A stretch of DNA of 15,362 nucleotides from Rhodanobacteraceae bacterium (GCA_003233535.1 QIMA01000480.1:1-15362); one strand, 5' to 3'. Counted from the stretch's first letter, positions 1-8,020 are shown. Made by a program: numbers and translations. The notes: a model not told the origin generated them from the sequence alone.

Positions 1-1935
1 AGCAGCGCCGAAGCGACCGGTGGTCAGGTGTCCGGGGAGCGGCAGGTCGGTTCGGGGTGAATTGTCGACGTTCCTCATGGGGTTCGGCTCAAAGTGAATG
101 GACGCAAGGAAGCTCTCGAACTCCTGCACTTCCGGCTCTGTCAGCTCCTCGTCGTCACCTTGAAGGGCCATGAAGGTGGGATTGAAGCCCTCAAAGCCGA
201 GTTGGTCTCCGCGCCAGTGGTGGGGTTCCTTGCCGATGATGTCCTGAAAAGTTTGGGTCACCATGGGTCCTTTCATCGGATGAAAAGGGCCGCAGTTTCC
301 GTCACAAATGCTAGGTCCGAGCGGGATCATGTCTCCATCGGGAATCCCCAGGTCCCAGGCCAGACCGTCGAAGCGGGCATCGATATGACAAGAGGCACAG
401 GCCACCTGGCCCAGGCCCGAAGTCTCGTGGGTGTCATAGAGGTGGCGGCGCCCGATGCGGATCGGCGCCGGCGTCGGGTCGAAGAGGGCTGTTTCTGAGA
501 CCACAGTTTCGTTCGTCAGATCAACGATGGAGATCGAGGCGGCGAACTTCTGCAACACGTAGAGCCGGTCGCGGGCCTCGTCCAGGGCCAGTCCACTGGG
601 ACCTTCGGAGACTTCGATAGTCGATCGTCCCCCAACCCGGGCTCCGGTCTGGTCGATAATCACAAGGTTGTTCGAACCCATACCGGCGACATAACCACGG
701 TTTCCGGAAGAACGCCAAACAATGGCGCGAGGGTCTCCCACAGACAGGTTGCGCTGTGACTGAGGAATCGTCGGGGTGGCGTAAGTGAGGTGAGGGTTGA
801 GATCGACGATGACGGGATTTGCCGGTGAGTTGGGATTAACCCTGGCCAAATGAGTCCGCACGAACCGCCCATTCAGGTTCGGTTCGAAGCGAACCTCGTT
901 GGTTGATTCGAGGCCCACGACGGTAATCTCGCCTGAGACCGGGTTCACTCCGAGGGCCATATTGGCCGTCATCAAACGATCGGCGTAGGAAACTGAGAGA
1001 TCCGTGATGTCGATAATCGCCAAGTCGTGATCGAGAAGATCCCAACCAACGATACGGCCCGAAAGCGGTGCCTGAGCACCACTCACCAAGGCCGTCCAAT
1101 TCCCGCCGTTGTCATCTAGCCACTCGCCGGCAGCCGACTTTCGAACAATATGGGCCACCGCCGGCGGCGACGGGTTTCCGACCTGCTGTGGTGGATCGAA
1201 GTCGGTGCCGTTGTTGGGCGGAGGGTTGGTACCACCATAAGGGCCGGCAACGTTCTCCACCACGAGTGGAGGGTAGCCGTTCGGAAGTTTTCCAACCGCG
1301 TTTCCGCCGCCCAGGATCGTCGTACCGTTTCCGGATCGGAAAATCGCAACATAAACGTTGCTGCCATCCGTTACCATCGCTCGGGGATCGAAGCCCTCAA
1401 GGGTAACAACGGAGGGGGCCGCAGCGAGATTAGCCGGGTCGAAGACGCGGACCTCCCGAGTTCCGGAAACCGTCACGAAGGCGCGCTGCGGCGAGCCGGC
1501 AAAGACTATATCCGCTGGCTCGTCCCCGACAGCAAGAGTCGCCACGACATTCATTGTCGTAAGATCGACCACGCTGATGGAGTCGGAAATGCGGTTGACA
1601 ACCCAGGCTTCCAGGTTGTTCCGGGAACGCACTGAAACCGGGTCCAGACCCACTGGAACCGAATCGGTGAGGGTCAAGCCAGCGGCGGTGACACTGAGAA
1701 CCTCAAGGCGATTATCGGCGGTGTTAACCGCCAGGAGCCTCAAGCCGTCCGGTGTCAGCTCGAGAGGGTGCACATGAGCAGTCTCCCAGTTGACAAAGCC
1801 CTGACCGACCGCCGTAGTTCCGCTGCCAAGCAAGCCGGCAGCGAGGATAGTCGTAACCACACCCGGATTCCAGAGCCGGCGAACGTATTGCAACAACTTC
1901 TTAGTCGCTAACGACCCATTCGAAAATGACTTCAT
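1..1935 (-). CDS. Secreted beta-propeller cytochrome c-type protein (3' end beyond window)
   Basis: The frame is open from ATG at 1935 to base 1 (645 codons, no stop), so the C-terminus lies outside the window. AGGAG lies about 10 nt before the ATG. A long basic N-terminus and hydrophobic stretch (residues 25-39, VVTTILAAGLL) suggest an exported protein cut near residue 44. YVTN/YncE-type propeller strands recur, for example SISVVDL (119-125) and SISIVDL (467-473). A c-type heme site CASCH is at 513-517, followed by GPMVTQ (556-561) and HWRGD (573-577). These are known in proteins that join a propeller to a cytochrome c peroxidase (MauG)-like domain, and such proteins usually have a second heme site further on, which would be off-window. 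A likely role is periplasmic or surface electron transfer or peroxidase-like oxidation; the substrate is unknown. An extra C544-x3-C548 pair lies between the heme site and GPMVTQ. It does not belong to the housekeeping cluster beside it. Confidence 0.85.
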   Translation of the reverse strand, partial: MKSFSNGSLATKKLLQYVRRLWNPGVVTTILAAGLLGSGTTAVGQGFVNWETAHVHPLELTPDGLRLLAVNTADNRLEVLSVTAAGLTLTDSVPVGLDPVSVRSRNNLEAWVVNRISDSISVVDLTTMNVVATLAVGDEPADIVFAGSPQRAFVTVSGTREVRVFDPANLAAAPSVVTLEGFDPRAMVTDGSNVYVAIFRSGNGTTILGGGNAVGKLPNGYPPLVVENVAGPYGGTNPPPNNGTDFDPPQQVGNPSPPAVAHIVRKSAAGEWLDDNGGNWTALVSGAQAPLSGRIVGWDLLDHDLAIIDITDLSVSYADRLMTANMALGVNPVSGEITVVGLESTNEVRFEPNLNGRFVRTHLARVNPNSPANPVIVDLNPHLTYATPTIPQSQRNLSVGDPRAIVWRSSGNRGYVAGMGSNNLVIIDQTGARVGGRSTIEVSEGPSGLALDEARDRLYVLQKFAASISIVDLTNETVVSETALFDPTPAPIRIGRRHLYDTHETSGLGQVACASCHIDARFDGLAWDLGIPDGDMIPLGPSICDGNCGPFHPMKGPMVTQTFQDIIGKEPHHWRGDQLGFEGFNPTFMALQGDDEELTEPEVQEFESFLASIHFEPNPMRNVDNSPRTDLPLPGHLTTGRFGAA

Positions 1936-2111
1936 CGCTGAAAATCTCCTAAGTTGTGATGCAACTGCGCAGTCCGCCGCTCACGTTCTGCTTTAGGCGC
2001 TTAATCAAAACCGGGCTGTACGCTAGCATACCAAAGCTCCAAACAATCCATTTCTCGCTCCAAGTCGCTGTTAATATAGACCTTCTACAGGGCCGACCGA
2101 GCCTCGGAACA

Positions 2112-2123
2112 GGCCGATCGGCC
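2112..2123. promoter_or_regulatory. 12-bp perfect palindrome, possible operator
   Basis: GGCCGATCGGCC reads the same on both strands. It lies about 177 bp upstream of the cytochrome gene start, in a gap with no coding signal. It could bind a dimeric regulator. A GC-rich palindrome of this size can also occur by chance, so the call is weak. Confidence 0.2.
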
Positions 2124-2161
2124 AAAGCTAGGTGTGGACTTTCGTTCGCAAGCAAGCCATT

Positions 2162-2195
2162 TCAGCCGACGAAGTTTATGAAATCCCGGGCTAAG
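2162..2195 (+). repeat. Diverged, inverted copy of the 41-bp palindromic element
   Basis: Read on the plus strand, this stretch matches the minus-strand reading of the 41-bp element through the core GAAGTTTATGAAAT and the end CCGGGCTAA. It has lost about 2 bp after the core and about 5 bp in the other arm, so it lies in the opposite orientation to the other two copies. Its ends can still pair in the folC transcript (UUAGCC with GGCUGA, 6 bp with one G-U pair). It begins 1 bp beyond the folC stop codon. Confidence 0.6.
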
Positions 2196-2196
2196 C

Positions 2197-3477
2197 CTAA
2201 CCGCGATCTCTCAGCACTTGCTCAGCAACCAGAAATGACCCGAACACAACTACCAGATCGTTGCTTCGGGCCAGATCGAGCGCGCGCCTCAGCGCGGTGA
2301 TGACGCTGGGGTGGATGCTGGCATCGGCTTCGCCCCGGGCGCTGATCGCCGAGGCTAAGTCCACCCCACTGTGGGCCCGAGCACCTTCCAGTTCAGCCAG
2401 CGACCACTCGTCGATAAGTGGCAACAACGGCTCCAGGACGCCCTCCAGGTCTTTGTCGGCCAGCAACGCGAAAACGGCCAAGATGCGTTGGTCGGAACGG
2501 CGTTGGCTGCCTAGCCATGCAGCGAGCGCGCGGGCACCGTCTGGGTTGTGGGCGACATCCAGATACAGCGCACAGTGTGCAGGCAGCCGCTGCAAGCGTC
2601 CGCTCAGGCTCGCCGCCAAAACCCCGTCGCGCAACACGGCAGTCTGAAACGGCCAGCGATCGCGCATGCACCACAGGGCGGTGAGCGCAGCAGCTAGGTT
2701 GCGACGCTGATGATCTCCGGGCAGTGGCGACTGGGGAAGTTCGTGCACACTATCGTCGGGCGCGCGCCACCTCAGCGTTGAGGAATGGGCCGGCCCAGCA
2801 ACGGTAAATTCGTGGCCAATGCGGTAAAGCGGTGCGTTCAGTTCGGCTGCCCGCTTGATCACGCTGTGCGGTGGAGCGGGGTCACCGAGGACGGCGGGAC
2901 GGCCGGGACGCATGATGCCGGCCTTCTCCAGCCCGATACCCTCGCGATCATTACCCAGATACTGCTGGTGATCGAGATCGATGGAAGTAATCACGGCGAC
3001 GTCGGCGTCGATGATGTTGACCGCATCGAGACGGCCACCCAGGCCAACTTCCAGCACCCAAGCGTCGAGCTTGGCGTCGCGAAACACCTCCAGCGCGGCC
3101 AACGTACTGAATTCGAAGTAGGTTAGCTCGGTGTCCGCGCGGGCGGACTCAATGCGCTCAAAAGCGCTAACGATGGCCTGCTCGCTGGCCTTGACGCCGT
3201 CGACGACGATGCGCTCGGCGTATTCGATCAGGTGCGGAGAGGTGAAACGCCCGCAGCGCAACCCGGCAGCGCGCAGCACGCTATCGATGTAGCACACGGT
3301 GGAACCCTTACCGTTGGTACCGGCCACCATAAACACCAGCGGCTGCGCTGCCGCTTCGACTCCGCGCAAGGCGCGCAGAGTTTGATCAACCTGCGCGACC
3401 CGGTCCAGACCAAGGGCAATAGGCGCAGGCCCACGCAGCTCCAAATCGCCGAGCCATTGTTGAAGCGACTTAGGCAT
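2197..3477 (-). CDS. folC: Bifunctional dihydrofolate synthase / folylpolyglutamate synthase
   Basis: FolC is a cytosolic Mur-ligase-type enzyme. It joins glutamate to dihydropteroate to make dihydrofolate and later adds more glutamates to folates, using ATP. The 426-residue product is normal for the family. Visible are the P-loop AGTNGKGST (52-60), the SPHL motif (80-83), EVGLGGRLDAVN (143-154), DHQQYLG (169-175), EKAGI with the probable carbamylated lysine (about 185), and DVAHNPDGARAL in the C-terminal ligase domain. The ATG at 3477 has TTAGGA about 9 nt upstream. That ribosome-binding site straddles the end of the 41-bp repeat filling most of the 45-bp accD-folC gap. The accD-folC order is conserved in gammaproteobacteria and suggests cotranscription. 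The stop is TAG at 2199-2197. Confidence 0.97.
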   Translation of the reverse strand: MPKSLQQWLGDLELRGPAPIALGLDRVAQVDQTLRALRGVEAAAQPLVFMVAGTNGKGSTVCYIDSVLRAAGLRCGRFTSPHLIEYAERIVVDGVKASEQAIVSAFERIESARADTELTYFEFSTLAALEVFRDAKLDAWVLEVGLGGRLDAVNIIDADVAVITSIDLDHQQYLGNDREGIGLEKAGIMRPGRPAVLGDPAPPHSVIKRAAELNAPLYRIGHEFTVAGPAHSSTLRWRAPDDSVHELPQSPLPGDHQRRNLAAALTALWCMRDRWPFQTAVLRDGVLAASLSGRLQRLPAHCALYLDVAHNPDGARALAAWLGSQRRSDQRILAVFALLADKDLEGVLEPLLPLIDEWSLAELEGARAHSGVDLASAISARGEADASIHPSVITALRRALDLARSNDLVVVFGSFLVAEQVLRDRG

Positions 3478-3486
3478 TAGGCGATC

Positions 3487-3527
3487 CTAACCCGGATATT
3501 TCATAAACTTCACGCGCCCGGGCTAGG
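3487..3527. repeat. 41-bp palindromic repeat element, copy in the accD-folC junction
   Basis: This stretch is identical over 41 bp to 7181-7221, and both flanks differ immediately outside. Its ends are imperfect inverted repeats (CTAACCCGG and CCGGGCTAG, 8 of 9 complementary). In the minus-strand transcript these form a 9-bp stem with one G-U pair around a loop of about 22 nt. It covers the accD stop codon (3525-3523) and 36 of the 45 bp between accD and folC. It resembles a REP-like or MITE-like unit. I see no transposase. Confidence 0.85.
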
Positions 3528-4434
3528 CGCTTTCCGGAGCAACCTCAGGCTCACTGCCCAGTGCAGGCTCTGCTGTCGGCGTGGGTTGCTGCATCAGCAG
3601 CGCGAGCAGCTTAGCGATCCGATTGCGCATCTCGCGCCGATCAACGATTTGGTCTAACGCGCCATGCTCAAGCAAGAACTCGCTGCGCTGAAAGCCTTCT
3701 GGCAGTGTCTCGCGGACGGTTTGCTCAATCACGCGTGGTCCGGCGAAGCCAATTAGCGCGCACGGTTCGGCAAGGATCAAATCGCCGAGCATGCCTAGGC
3801 TGGCGGAAACGCCGCCGGTGGTTGGATGGGTTAGAACGGAGACATAGGGCAAGCGCTCTTCTTTCATGCGCGCGAGCACGGCAGCAGTTTTGGCCATCTG
3901 CAGCAGTGAAAACAGGCCTTCCTGCATGCGTGCGCCGCCGGTGGCTGAAAAGCACACCAAGGGACAACGTTGCTCAATAGCGGCCTCTCCGGCCAGGGCA
4001 AAGCGTTCGCCTACCACTGAGCCCATGGAGCCGGCCATGAAGTTGAACTCGAAAGCCGCGGCAACAATGTCGCGGTCATGCAGTCTGCCGCTTTGGGCGA
4101 CTAGCGCGTCGCGCTCACCGGTCGCCTTTTGTGCCGCGACGAGCCGATCTTTGTAGCGCTTTGAGTCGCGGAACTTGAGCAAATCCTGGGACTGCAGGTC
4201 AGCACCAATATCCACACCTGAATCGGTATCGAGAAATTGCGAGAGGCGTTCCCGAGCACCGATGCGCATATGGTTGTTGCACTTCGGGCAGACTTGAAGA
4301 TTGCGTTCCAACTCGGGTCGATAGAGGACCGCGATGCACTTGTCGCACTTTGCCCAAAGCCCTTCGGGTACCGCGCGCTTACTGCCACCTTCGGTGCGAA
4401 TTCGCGCGGGCATCAGTTTTTGCAACCAACTCAT
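3523..4434 (-). CDS. accD: Acetyl-CoA carboxylase carboxyltransferase beta subunit
   Basis: AccD pairs with AccA to form the carboxyltransferase that moves the carboxyl group from biotin on AccB to acetyl-CoA, giving malonyl-CoA for fatty acid synthesis. The product has 303 residues, against about 304 in E. coli. A zinc ribbon with cysteines at 30, 33, 49 and 52 is clear (CDKC and CPKC). It is followed by the crotonase-like carboxyltransferase domain with [22 protein letters not shown] and [11 protein letters not shown]. The start ATG at 4434 follows AAAGGATC. The C-terminal tail is Pro/Glu/Ala-rich. The stop TAG lies inside the 41-bp palindromic repeat, so the element's insertion may have set or replaced the original end. 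trpA ends 20 bp upstream, suggesting a shared transcript. accA, accB and accC are not in the window. Confidence 0.97.
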   Translation of the reverse strand: MSWLQKLMPARIRTEGGSKRAVPEGLWAKCDKCIAVLYRPELERNLQVCPKCNNHMRIGARERLSQFLDTDSGVDIGADLQSQDLLKFRDSKRYKDRLVAAQKATGERDALVAQSGRLHDRDIVAAAFEFNFMAGSMGSVVGERFALAGEAAIEQRCPLVCFSATGGARMQEGLFSLLQMAKTAAVLARMKEERLPYVSVLTHPTTGGVSASLGMLGDLILAEPCALIGFAGPRVIEQTVRETLPEGFQRSEFLLEHGALDQIVDRREMRNRIAKLLALLMQQPTPTAEPALGSEPEVAPESA

Positions 4435-4454
4435 CGATGATCCTTTGGACTTTA

Positions 4455-5279
4455 TTAAGCAGCGAAGTTCCGGCGCGTATCATCTACCGCTACGCGCAAC
4501 GGGGCCAGTATTTCCGCAGCTGCGGCGTTCAACTCGGCCGCATTGGTGGCGGTCGCCAGCCGCTCCACGAGCGCACTGCCCACCACTACCGCATCGGCAT
4601 CGTTTGCCAATGCTGCCGCTTGTTCGGCTGACTTAATACCGAATCCAACGGCCAACGGCACTTTTGCCTGCGTTCTAAGCGAACGCAGACTGGCGGCGAC
4701 CTCATCGGTGGCCAAGCTACCGGCGCCGGTGATGCCCTTAAGCGACACATAATAGAGGAAGCCTTGGCCGTGGGCGCAGATTTCGCTCAGCCGAGCGCTA
4801 GAAGTCGTCGGTGCGATCAGGAAAATCTGTTGGAGGCCGTGCTTAGACAGCACCTCGCCGCTCGTGTCCAACTCCTCAACCGGGCAATCCACCAACAGTA
4901 CGCCGTCCGCGCCGGCGGCCTGTGCCTGTTCGGCAAAAGATTGCATGCCCATGTGCTCGATGGGGTTGAGATAGCCCATCAAAACTACCGGCGTGTAGTT
5001 ATCGGTGCGGCGAAATTCAGCTAGACAAGCCAACGTTTGCTTGAGATTCATGCCCTTGGCCAGGGCCCGCTCACTGGAGCGCTGAATCACCGGTCCATCA
5101 GCCATCGGATCTGAAAAGGGCATCCCCAACTCGATGATGTCAGCACCGGCGGCAACCATCGCGTGCATGGCTGGGACGGTGAGTTCAGGTGCCGGATCGC
5201 CGCCGGTCATGAACGCAATCAATGCGCAGCGATTACTCGCTTGCATCTCGGCTAGGCGCTGGTCGATGCGGCTACTCAT
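4455..5279 (-). CDS. trpA: Tryptophan synthase alpha subunit
   Basis: TrpA splits indole-3-glycerol phosphate into indole and glyceraldehyde-3-phosphate and passes indole to TrpB through a tunnel. The product is 274 residues with a TIM-barrel fold and normal length. The catalytic acids are visible as E50 ([11 protein letters not shown]) and D61 (MADGP). The phosphate-binding loops appear as GITGAGS and VGFGIKS/VVGSALV. The ATG at 5279 overlaps the trpB stop as ATGA (4-nt overlap), and a strong GAGGGGATAG ribosome-binding site lies within the trpB end. This implies translational coupling and equal amounts of the alpha and beta subunits. The stop is TAA at 4457-4455. Confidence 0.97.
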   Translation of the reverse strand: MSSRIDQRLAEMQASNRCALIAFMTGGDPAPELTVPAMHAMVAAGADIIELGMPFSDPMADGPVIQRSSERALAKGMNLKQTLACLAEFRRTDNYTPVVLMGYLNPIEHMGMQSFAEQAQAAGADGVLLVDCPVEELDTSGEVLSKHGLQQIFLIAPTTSSARLSEICAHGQGFLYYVSLKGITGAGSLATDEVAASLRSLRTQAKVPLAVGFGIKSAEQAAALANDADAVVVGSALVERLATATNAAELNAAAAEILAPLRVAVDDTRRNFAA

Positions 5280-6502
5280 AGCCCTATCCCCTCCAGCGTA
5301 GCCACCGTATGAACGTCCTTATCGCCGCGCCCGGAAAGATTGATCAAGACGTTCTGGTCCTTGCGTAGCTCTCGCGCCAGCTGCATGCCGTAGGCGATTG
5401 CGTGGGCAGATTCCAACGCCGGGATAATGCCTTCGCAGCGCGACAGCTTGTGAAAAGCGGCAAGCGCCTGTTGGTCATCAATACCCACGTAGGTGGCGCG
5501 GCCGGTCTCGTGCAACCAGGCATGCTCGGGCCCGACGCCGGGATAATCCAGTCCTGCGCTAATCGAATGCGTTTCGGTGATTTGTCCGTCATCGTCGGTA
5601 AGCAAGTAGGTGCGATTACCGTGCAGCACGCCCGGCTTTCCGGCGCACAAGGAAGCGGCATGCTGACCGCTGCTTAAGCCCTTGCCCGCTGCCTCCACCC
5701 CGTAGAGAGCGACGTCTTTGTCGTCCAAAAAGGGGTGGAACAGGCCAATCGCGTTGGAACCGCCGCCGACGCAGGCGACCAAAGCATCCGGTAGCTTGCC
5801 GTAGCGGTCGAGCATCTGCTTACGCGCCTCGCGACCCACAATGGCATTGAAGTCACGCACTAGCTGCGGATACGGGTGCGGTCCAGCCACCGTACCGATG
5901 ATGTAGAAGGTGTCATCGACGTTGGCCACCCAGTCGCGCATCGCCTCGTTTAACGCATCCTTGAGCGTCTTCGAACCGCTGGTGACCGGAATCACGGTGG
6001 CGCCGAGCAGCTTCATGCGGAACACGTTGATAGCTTGGCGCTGCACGTCGACCGCGCCCATGTACACGACACAATCAATGCCCAAACGGGCAGCAACTGT
6101 CGCGCTCGCCACGCCGTGCTGGCCGGCGCCGGTTTCGGCGATGATTCGGGTCTTGCCCATCCGTTTGGCCAGCAGCGCCTGACCAATGGTGTTGTTGATC
6201 TTGTGCGCGCCGGTGTGATTGAGGTCTTCGCGTTTGAGCAATATTTGCGCCCCGCCCATTTCAGCCGACAGCCGCTGCGCGTGGTAGATCGGCGACGGCC
6301 GGCCGACATAGTCGCGCCGGTCACTTTGCATTTCCGCTTCGAAGGCAGGATCCAGTTTGGCCTGTTCGTAGGCCTCGGTAAGTTCCTGCAGCGGTGCCAT
6401 CAGCGTTTCGGATACGAAGCGCCCGCCAAATTGGCCAAAGTGGCCACGTTCATCAGGCAGGGTGGCTACTGGCTCTAACTTACTGATATTGCTTGTCAGC
6501 AC
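5276..6502 (-). CDS. trpB: Tryptophan synthase beta subunit
   Basis: TrpB is the PLP enzyme that joins indole and serine to make tryptophan. I place the start at GTG 6502, giving 408 residues. GAGGTG lies about 5 nt upstream, and the protein then begins [11 protein letters not shown] before the family's [16 protein letters not shown]. The frame stays open further upstream to 6622, but that extension (rich in Arg and Cys) overlaps trpF and resembles no TrpB N-terminus. The PLP lysine is K101 in [10 protein letters not shown]. The phosphate-binding glycine loop is GGGSNAIG, and [13 protein letters not shown] is typical. The gene overlaps the trpF end by 23 nt and the trpA start by 4 nt, so trpF-trpB-trpA are probably translationally coupled. 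Confidence 0.96.
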   Translation of the reverse strand: MLTSNISKLEPVATLPDERGHFGQFGGRFVSETLMAPLQELTEAYEQAKLDPAFEAEMQSDRRDYVGRPSPIYHAQRLSAEMGGAQILLKREDLNHTGAHKINNTIGQALLAKRMGKTRIIAETGAGQHGVASATVAARLGIDCVVYMGAVDVQRQAINVFRMKLLGATVIPVTSGSKTLKDALNEAMRDWVANVDDTFYIIGTVAGPHPYPQLVRDFNAIVGREARKQMLDRYGKLPDALVACVGGGSNAIGLFHPFLDDKDVALYGVEAAGKGLSSGQHAASLCAGKPGVLHGNRTYLLTDDDGQITETHSISAGLDYPGVGPEHAWLHETGRATYVGIDDQQALAAFHKLSRCEGIIPALESAHAIAYGMQLARELRKDQNVLINLSGRGDKDVHTVATLEGIGL

Positions 6503-7109
6503 GTTGCACCTCACTAATAAACGCCTGCATGCGCTGCCCATCCTTAATCCTGGGCGCGCTCTCGATTCCGGAACTAACGTCCACCGCGTACGGCCGCATT
6601 GCGGCAATCGCTTCGGCGACATTGTGCTCGCTTAACCCGCCCGCCAACACGATTGGCTGGCTGCCTCGGTGTAGCTGGCGTGACCAATCAAAGCGTTGAC
6701 CTTGGCCTCCGAGCTCACCGGACCGGTGACCATCCAGGACCAAGCCGGCGGCGCTCGGCCATGCTTCTAGCTGCACTGCAACATTATCATCGCCCATGGC
6801 CACCGCCTTGACAAAGGGGCGACCGTAGATATTGCACTGCTGATCCGTTTCCTTGCCGTGAAATTGCAGCAGGTCGACGCGCATTCGGCTCAAAATCGCC
6901 CTGACTAAGTCCTCGCCAGCGTCAGCAACTAGGCACACCAGCGTGACCATTGGGGGCACGCTGCGGCTGAGTGCTGCGGCCTGTTCCAGCTTCAGCTCGC
7001 GCTTACTGCCGGGGACCAGGATCAATCCGATCGCGTCTACACCCAGCGCGACGGCCTGTTGGATGTCTTCGGCGCGGGTGATTCCGCAGAACTTAATCCG
7101 GGTGCGCAA
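6480..7109 (-). CDS. trpF: Phosphoribosylanthranilate isomerase
   Basis: TrpF catalyses the Amadori rearrangement of phosphoribosylanthranilate to CdRP in tryptophan synthesis. I choose the TTG at 7109: AAAGGAG lies 8 nt upstream and the protein then begins [12 protein letters not shown], the usual family N-terminus. This gives 209 residues. A GTG in frame at 7133 would add eight residues but would put the ribosome-binding site inside the gene. The general base is C8 in KFCGIT. The motifs LLQFHGKE, the [15 protein letters not shown] loop, [10 protein letters not shown] and AVDVSSGIE are all visible. It is a stand-alone TrpF, not fused to TrpC. It follows truA by 45 bp, as in pseudomonads and xanthomonads. 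Confidence 0.95.
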   Translation of the reverse strand: MRTRIKFCGITRAEDIQQAVALGVDAIGLILVPGSKRELKLEQAAALSRSVPPMVTLVCLVADAGEDLVRAILSRMRVDLLQFHGKETDQQCNIYGRPFVKAVAMGDDNVAVQLEAWPSAAGLVLDGHRSGELGGQGQRFDWSRQLHRGSQPIVLAGGLSEHNVAEAIAAMRPYAVDVSSGIESAPRIKDGQRMQAFISEVQRADKQYQ

Positions 7110-7154
7110 TGCAGTCACTCCTTTATCGGCCACTGAACTAAGCTGCCGGGCGGG

Positions 7155-7994
7155 CTAAGCAGGTGGAAGGGTCGTGGGCGCTAACCCGGATATTTCATAA
7201 ACTTCACGCGCCCGGGCTAGGGACACCTCTTCAGGCAGCCCGAACTCCCTAGGATAACGCGGTGCGAGGAAACACAGTCCGGCGCTGGTTGCCGTGGGCC
7301 CGGCTAAGTTTCGGTCACGACTTGCCAATACCTGAGCAATCCAATCAGGCGGTTGCTCGCCGAGGCCCACCGAGATCAGGCTGCCTACGAGATTGCGTAC
7401 CATGCGATGAAGGAAGGCGTTAGCCTCGACTTCGAAGCTAATCTCGTCGCCGCTCCTGGATATGTCCAACCGATGCATTGTGCGCACCGGTGAGGGAGCC
7501 TGACACTGCACGGCTCGATAGGCACTGAAGTCGTGTTTGCCGATCAAGTGCGCGCTCGCCTGCTGCATCAGCTCAAGATCCAGTGGCCGTCGTTCCCATG
7601 ACAAATAACGAGCCCTCAGTCCTGGCCTAACCCAGCGATTGAGCAACGTGTAGCGGTACGAGCGACGGTGCGCAGAGAAACGCGCATGAAAGCTGGGGAC
7701 CACGTGCTGCACCCAGCGAATCGCGACCGTTGCAGGCAAATTCGAGTTTCCGCCCAGGCCCCAGCCGCGATCGCTGCGCGTTACGTCGGTGTCGAAATGA
7801 ATGACCTGACAGCTCGCATGCACCCCTGTATCGGTGCGACCTGCGCAAACGACATTAATGGGTTGATTGGCCACCGTGGACAGTGCGCGCTGCATCACTT
7901 CCTGCACCGTCGGCGACTGTGCCTGTACTTGCCAGCCGTAGAAGTCGGTGCCCTCGTATTCCACGCCCATGGCGATTCGTTGAATTTCGCTCAT
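7155..7994 (-). CDS. truA: tRNA pseudouridine(38-40) synthase with an unusual C-terminal tail
   Basis: TruA converts uridines 38-40 of the tRNA anticodon stem to pseudouridine. From ATG 7994 the product is 279 residues. The catalytic Asp is D55 in AGRTDTGVHA, and RSYRYTLLNR, KHDFSAYR and FLHRMVRNLVG are family landmarks. The frame is open upstream to a GTG at 8036, but that codon lies in the loop of a strong hairpin and the extra residues look non-native, so ATG 7994 is preferred, although its ribosome-binding site is weak. The family's normal end is around CFLAPRYPREFGLPEE (241-256). The remaining 23 residues are extra, and 13 of them ([13 protein letters not shown], 259-271) are encoded exactly by a copy of the 41-bp palindromic repeat. 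The catalytic fold should be unaffected. The stop is TAG at 7157-7155. Confidence 0.96.
   Translation of the reverse strand: MSEIQRIAMGVEYEGTDFYGWQVQAQSPTVQEVMQRALSTVANQPINVVCAGRTDTGVHASCQVIHFDTDVTRSDRGWGLGGNSNLPATVAIRWVQHVVPSFHARFSAHRRSYRYTLLNRWVRPGLRARYLSWERRPLDLELMQQASAHLIGKHDFSAYRAVQCQAPSPVRTMHRLDISRSGDEISFEVEANAFLHRMVRNLVGSLISVGLGEQPPDWIAQVLASRDRNLAGPTATSAGLCFLAPRYPREFGLPEEVSLARAREVYEISGLAPTTLPPA
7181..7221. repeat. 41-bp palindromic repeat element, copy inside the truA coding end
   Basis: This copy is identical to 3487-3527, with the same orientation relative to transcription. It lies in frame inside truA, 24 bp before the stop codon, and encodes [13 protein letters not shown]. The mRNA can form the same 9-bp stem. 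A mobile palindrome kept as coding sequence recalls the Rickettsia palindromic elements (known biology), although no sequence relation to them is claimed. Confidence 0.85.
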
Positions 7995-8020
7995 TAAACC
8001 CGATTGCCAGCGGTGGAAAC

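Larger units (their letters stand above)
1936..2196. other. Intergenic region between folC and the cytochrome gene
   Basis: This 261-bp gap separates the conserved cluster from the propeller-cytochrome gene. It holds the diverged palindromic element just after the folC stop (2162-2195), a perfect 12-bp palindrome GGCCGATCGGCC (2112-2123), and the AGGAG ribosome-binding site of the downstream gene. I found no convincing -35/-10 pair and no hairpin followed by a T-run. The short open frames here are not supported: none has a good start or a recognisable product. Genes usual after folC in relatives (SPOR-domain protein, cvpA, purF) are absent. Confidence 0.6.

Noticed and set aside
94..1777. Several plus- and minus-strand open frames of 60-161 codons at the left end
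   Set aside because: They are shadows of the continuous minus-strand frame 1935-1, which has a signal peptide, propeller repeats and a heme motif. The shorter frames have no recognisable content.
1949..2155. 68-residue minus-strand open frame in the folC-cytochrome gap
   Set aside because: It has no convincing ribosome-binding site or family features, and its composition looks like non-coding DNA.
6503..6622. N-terminal extension of trpB to 6622
   Set aside because: It overlaps trpF out of frame and does not resemble any TrpB N-terminus.
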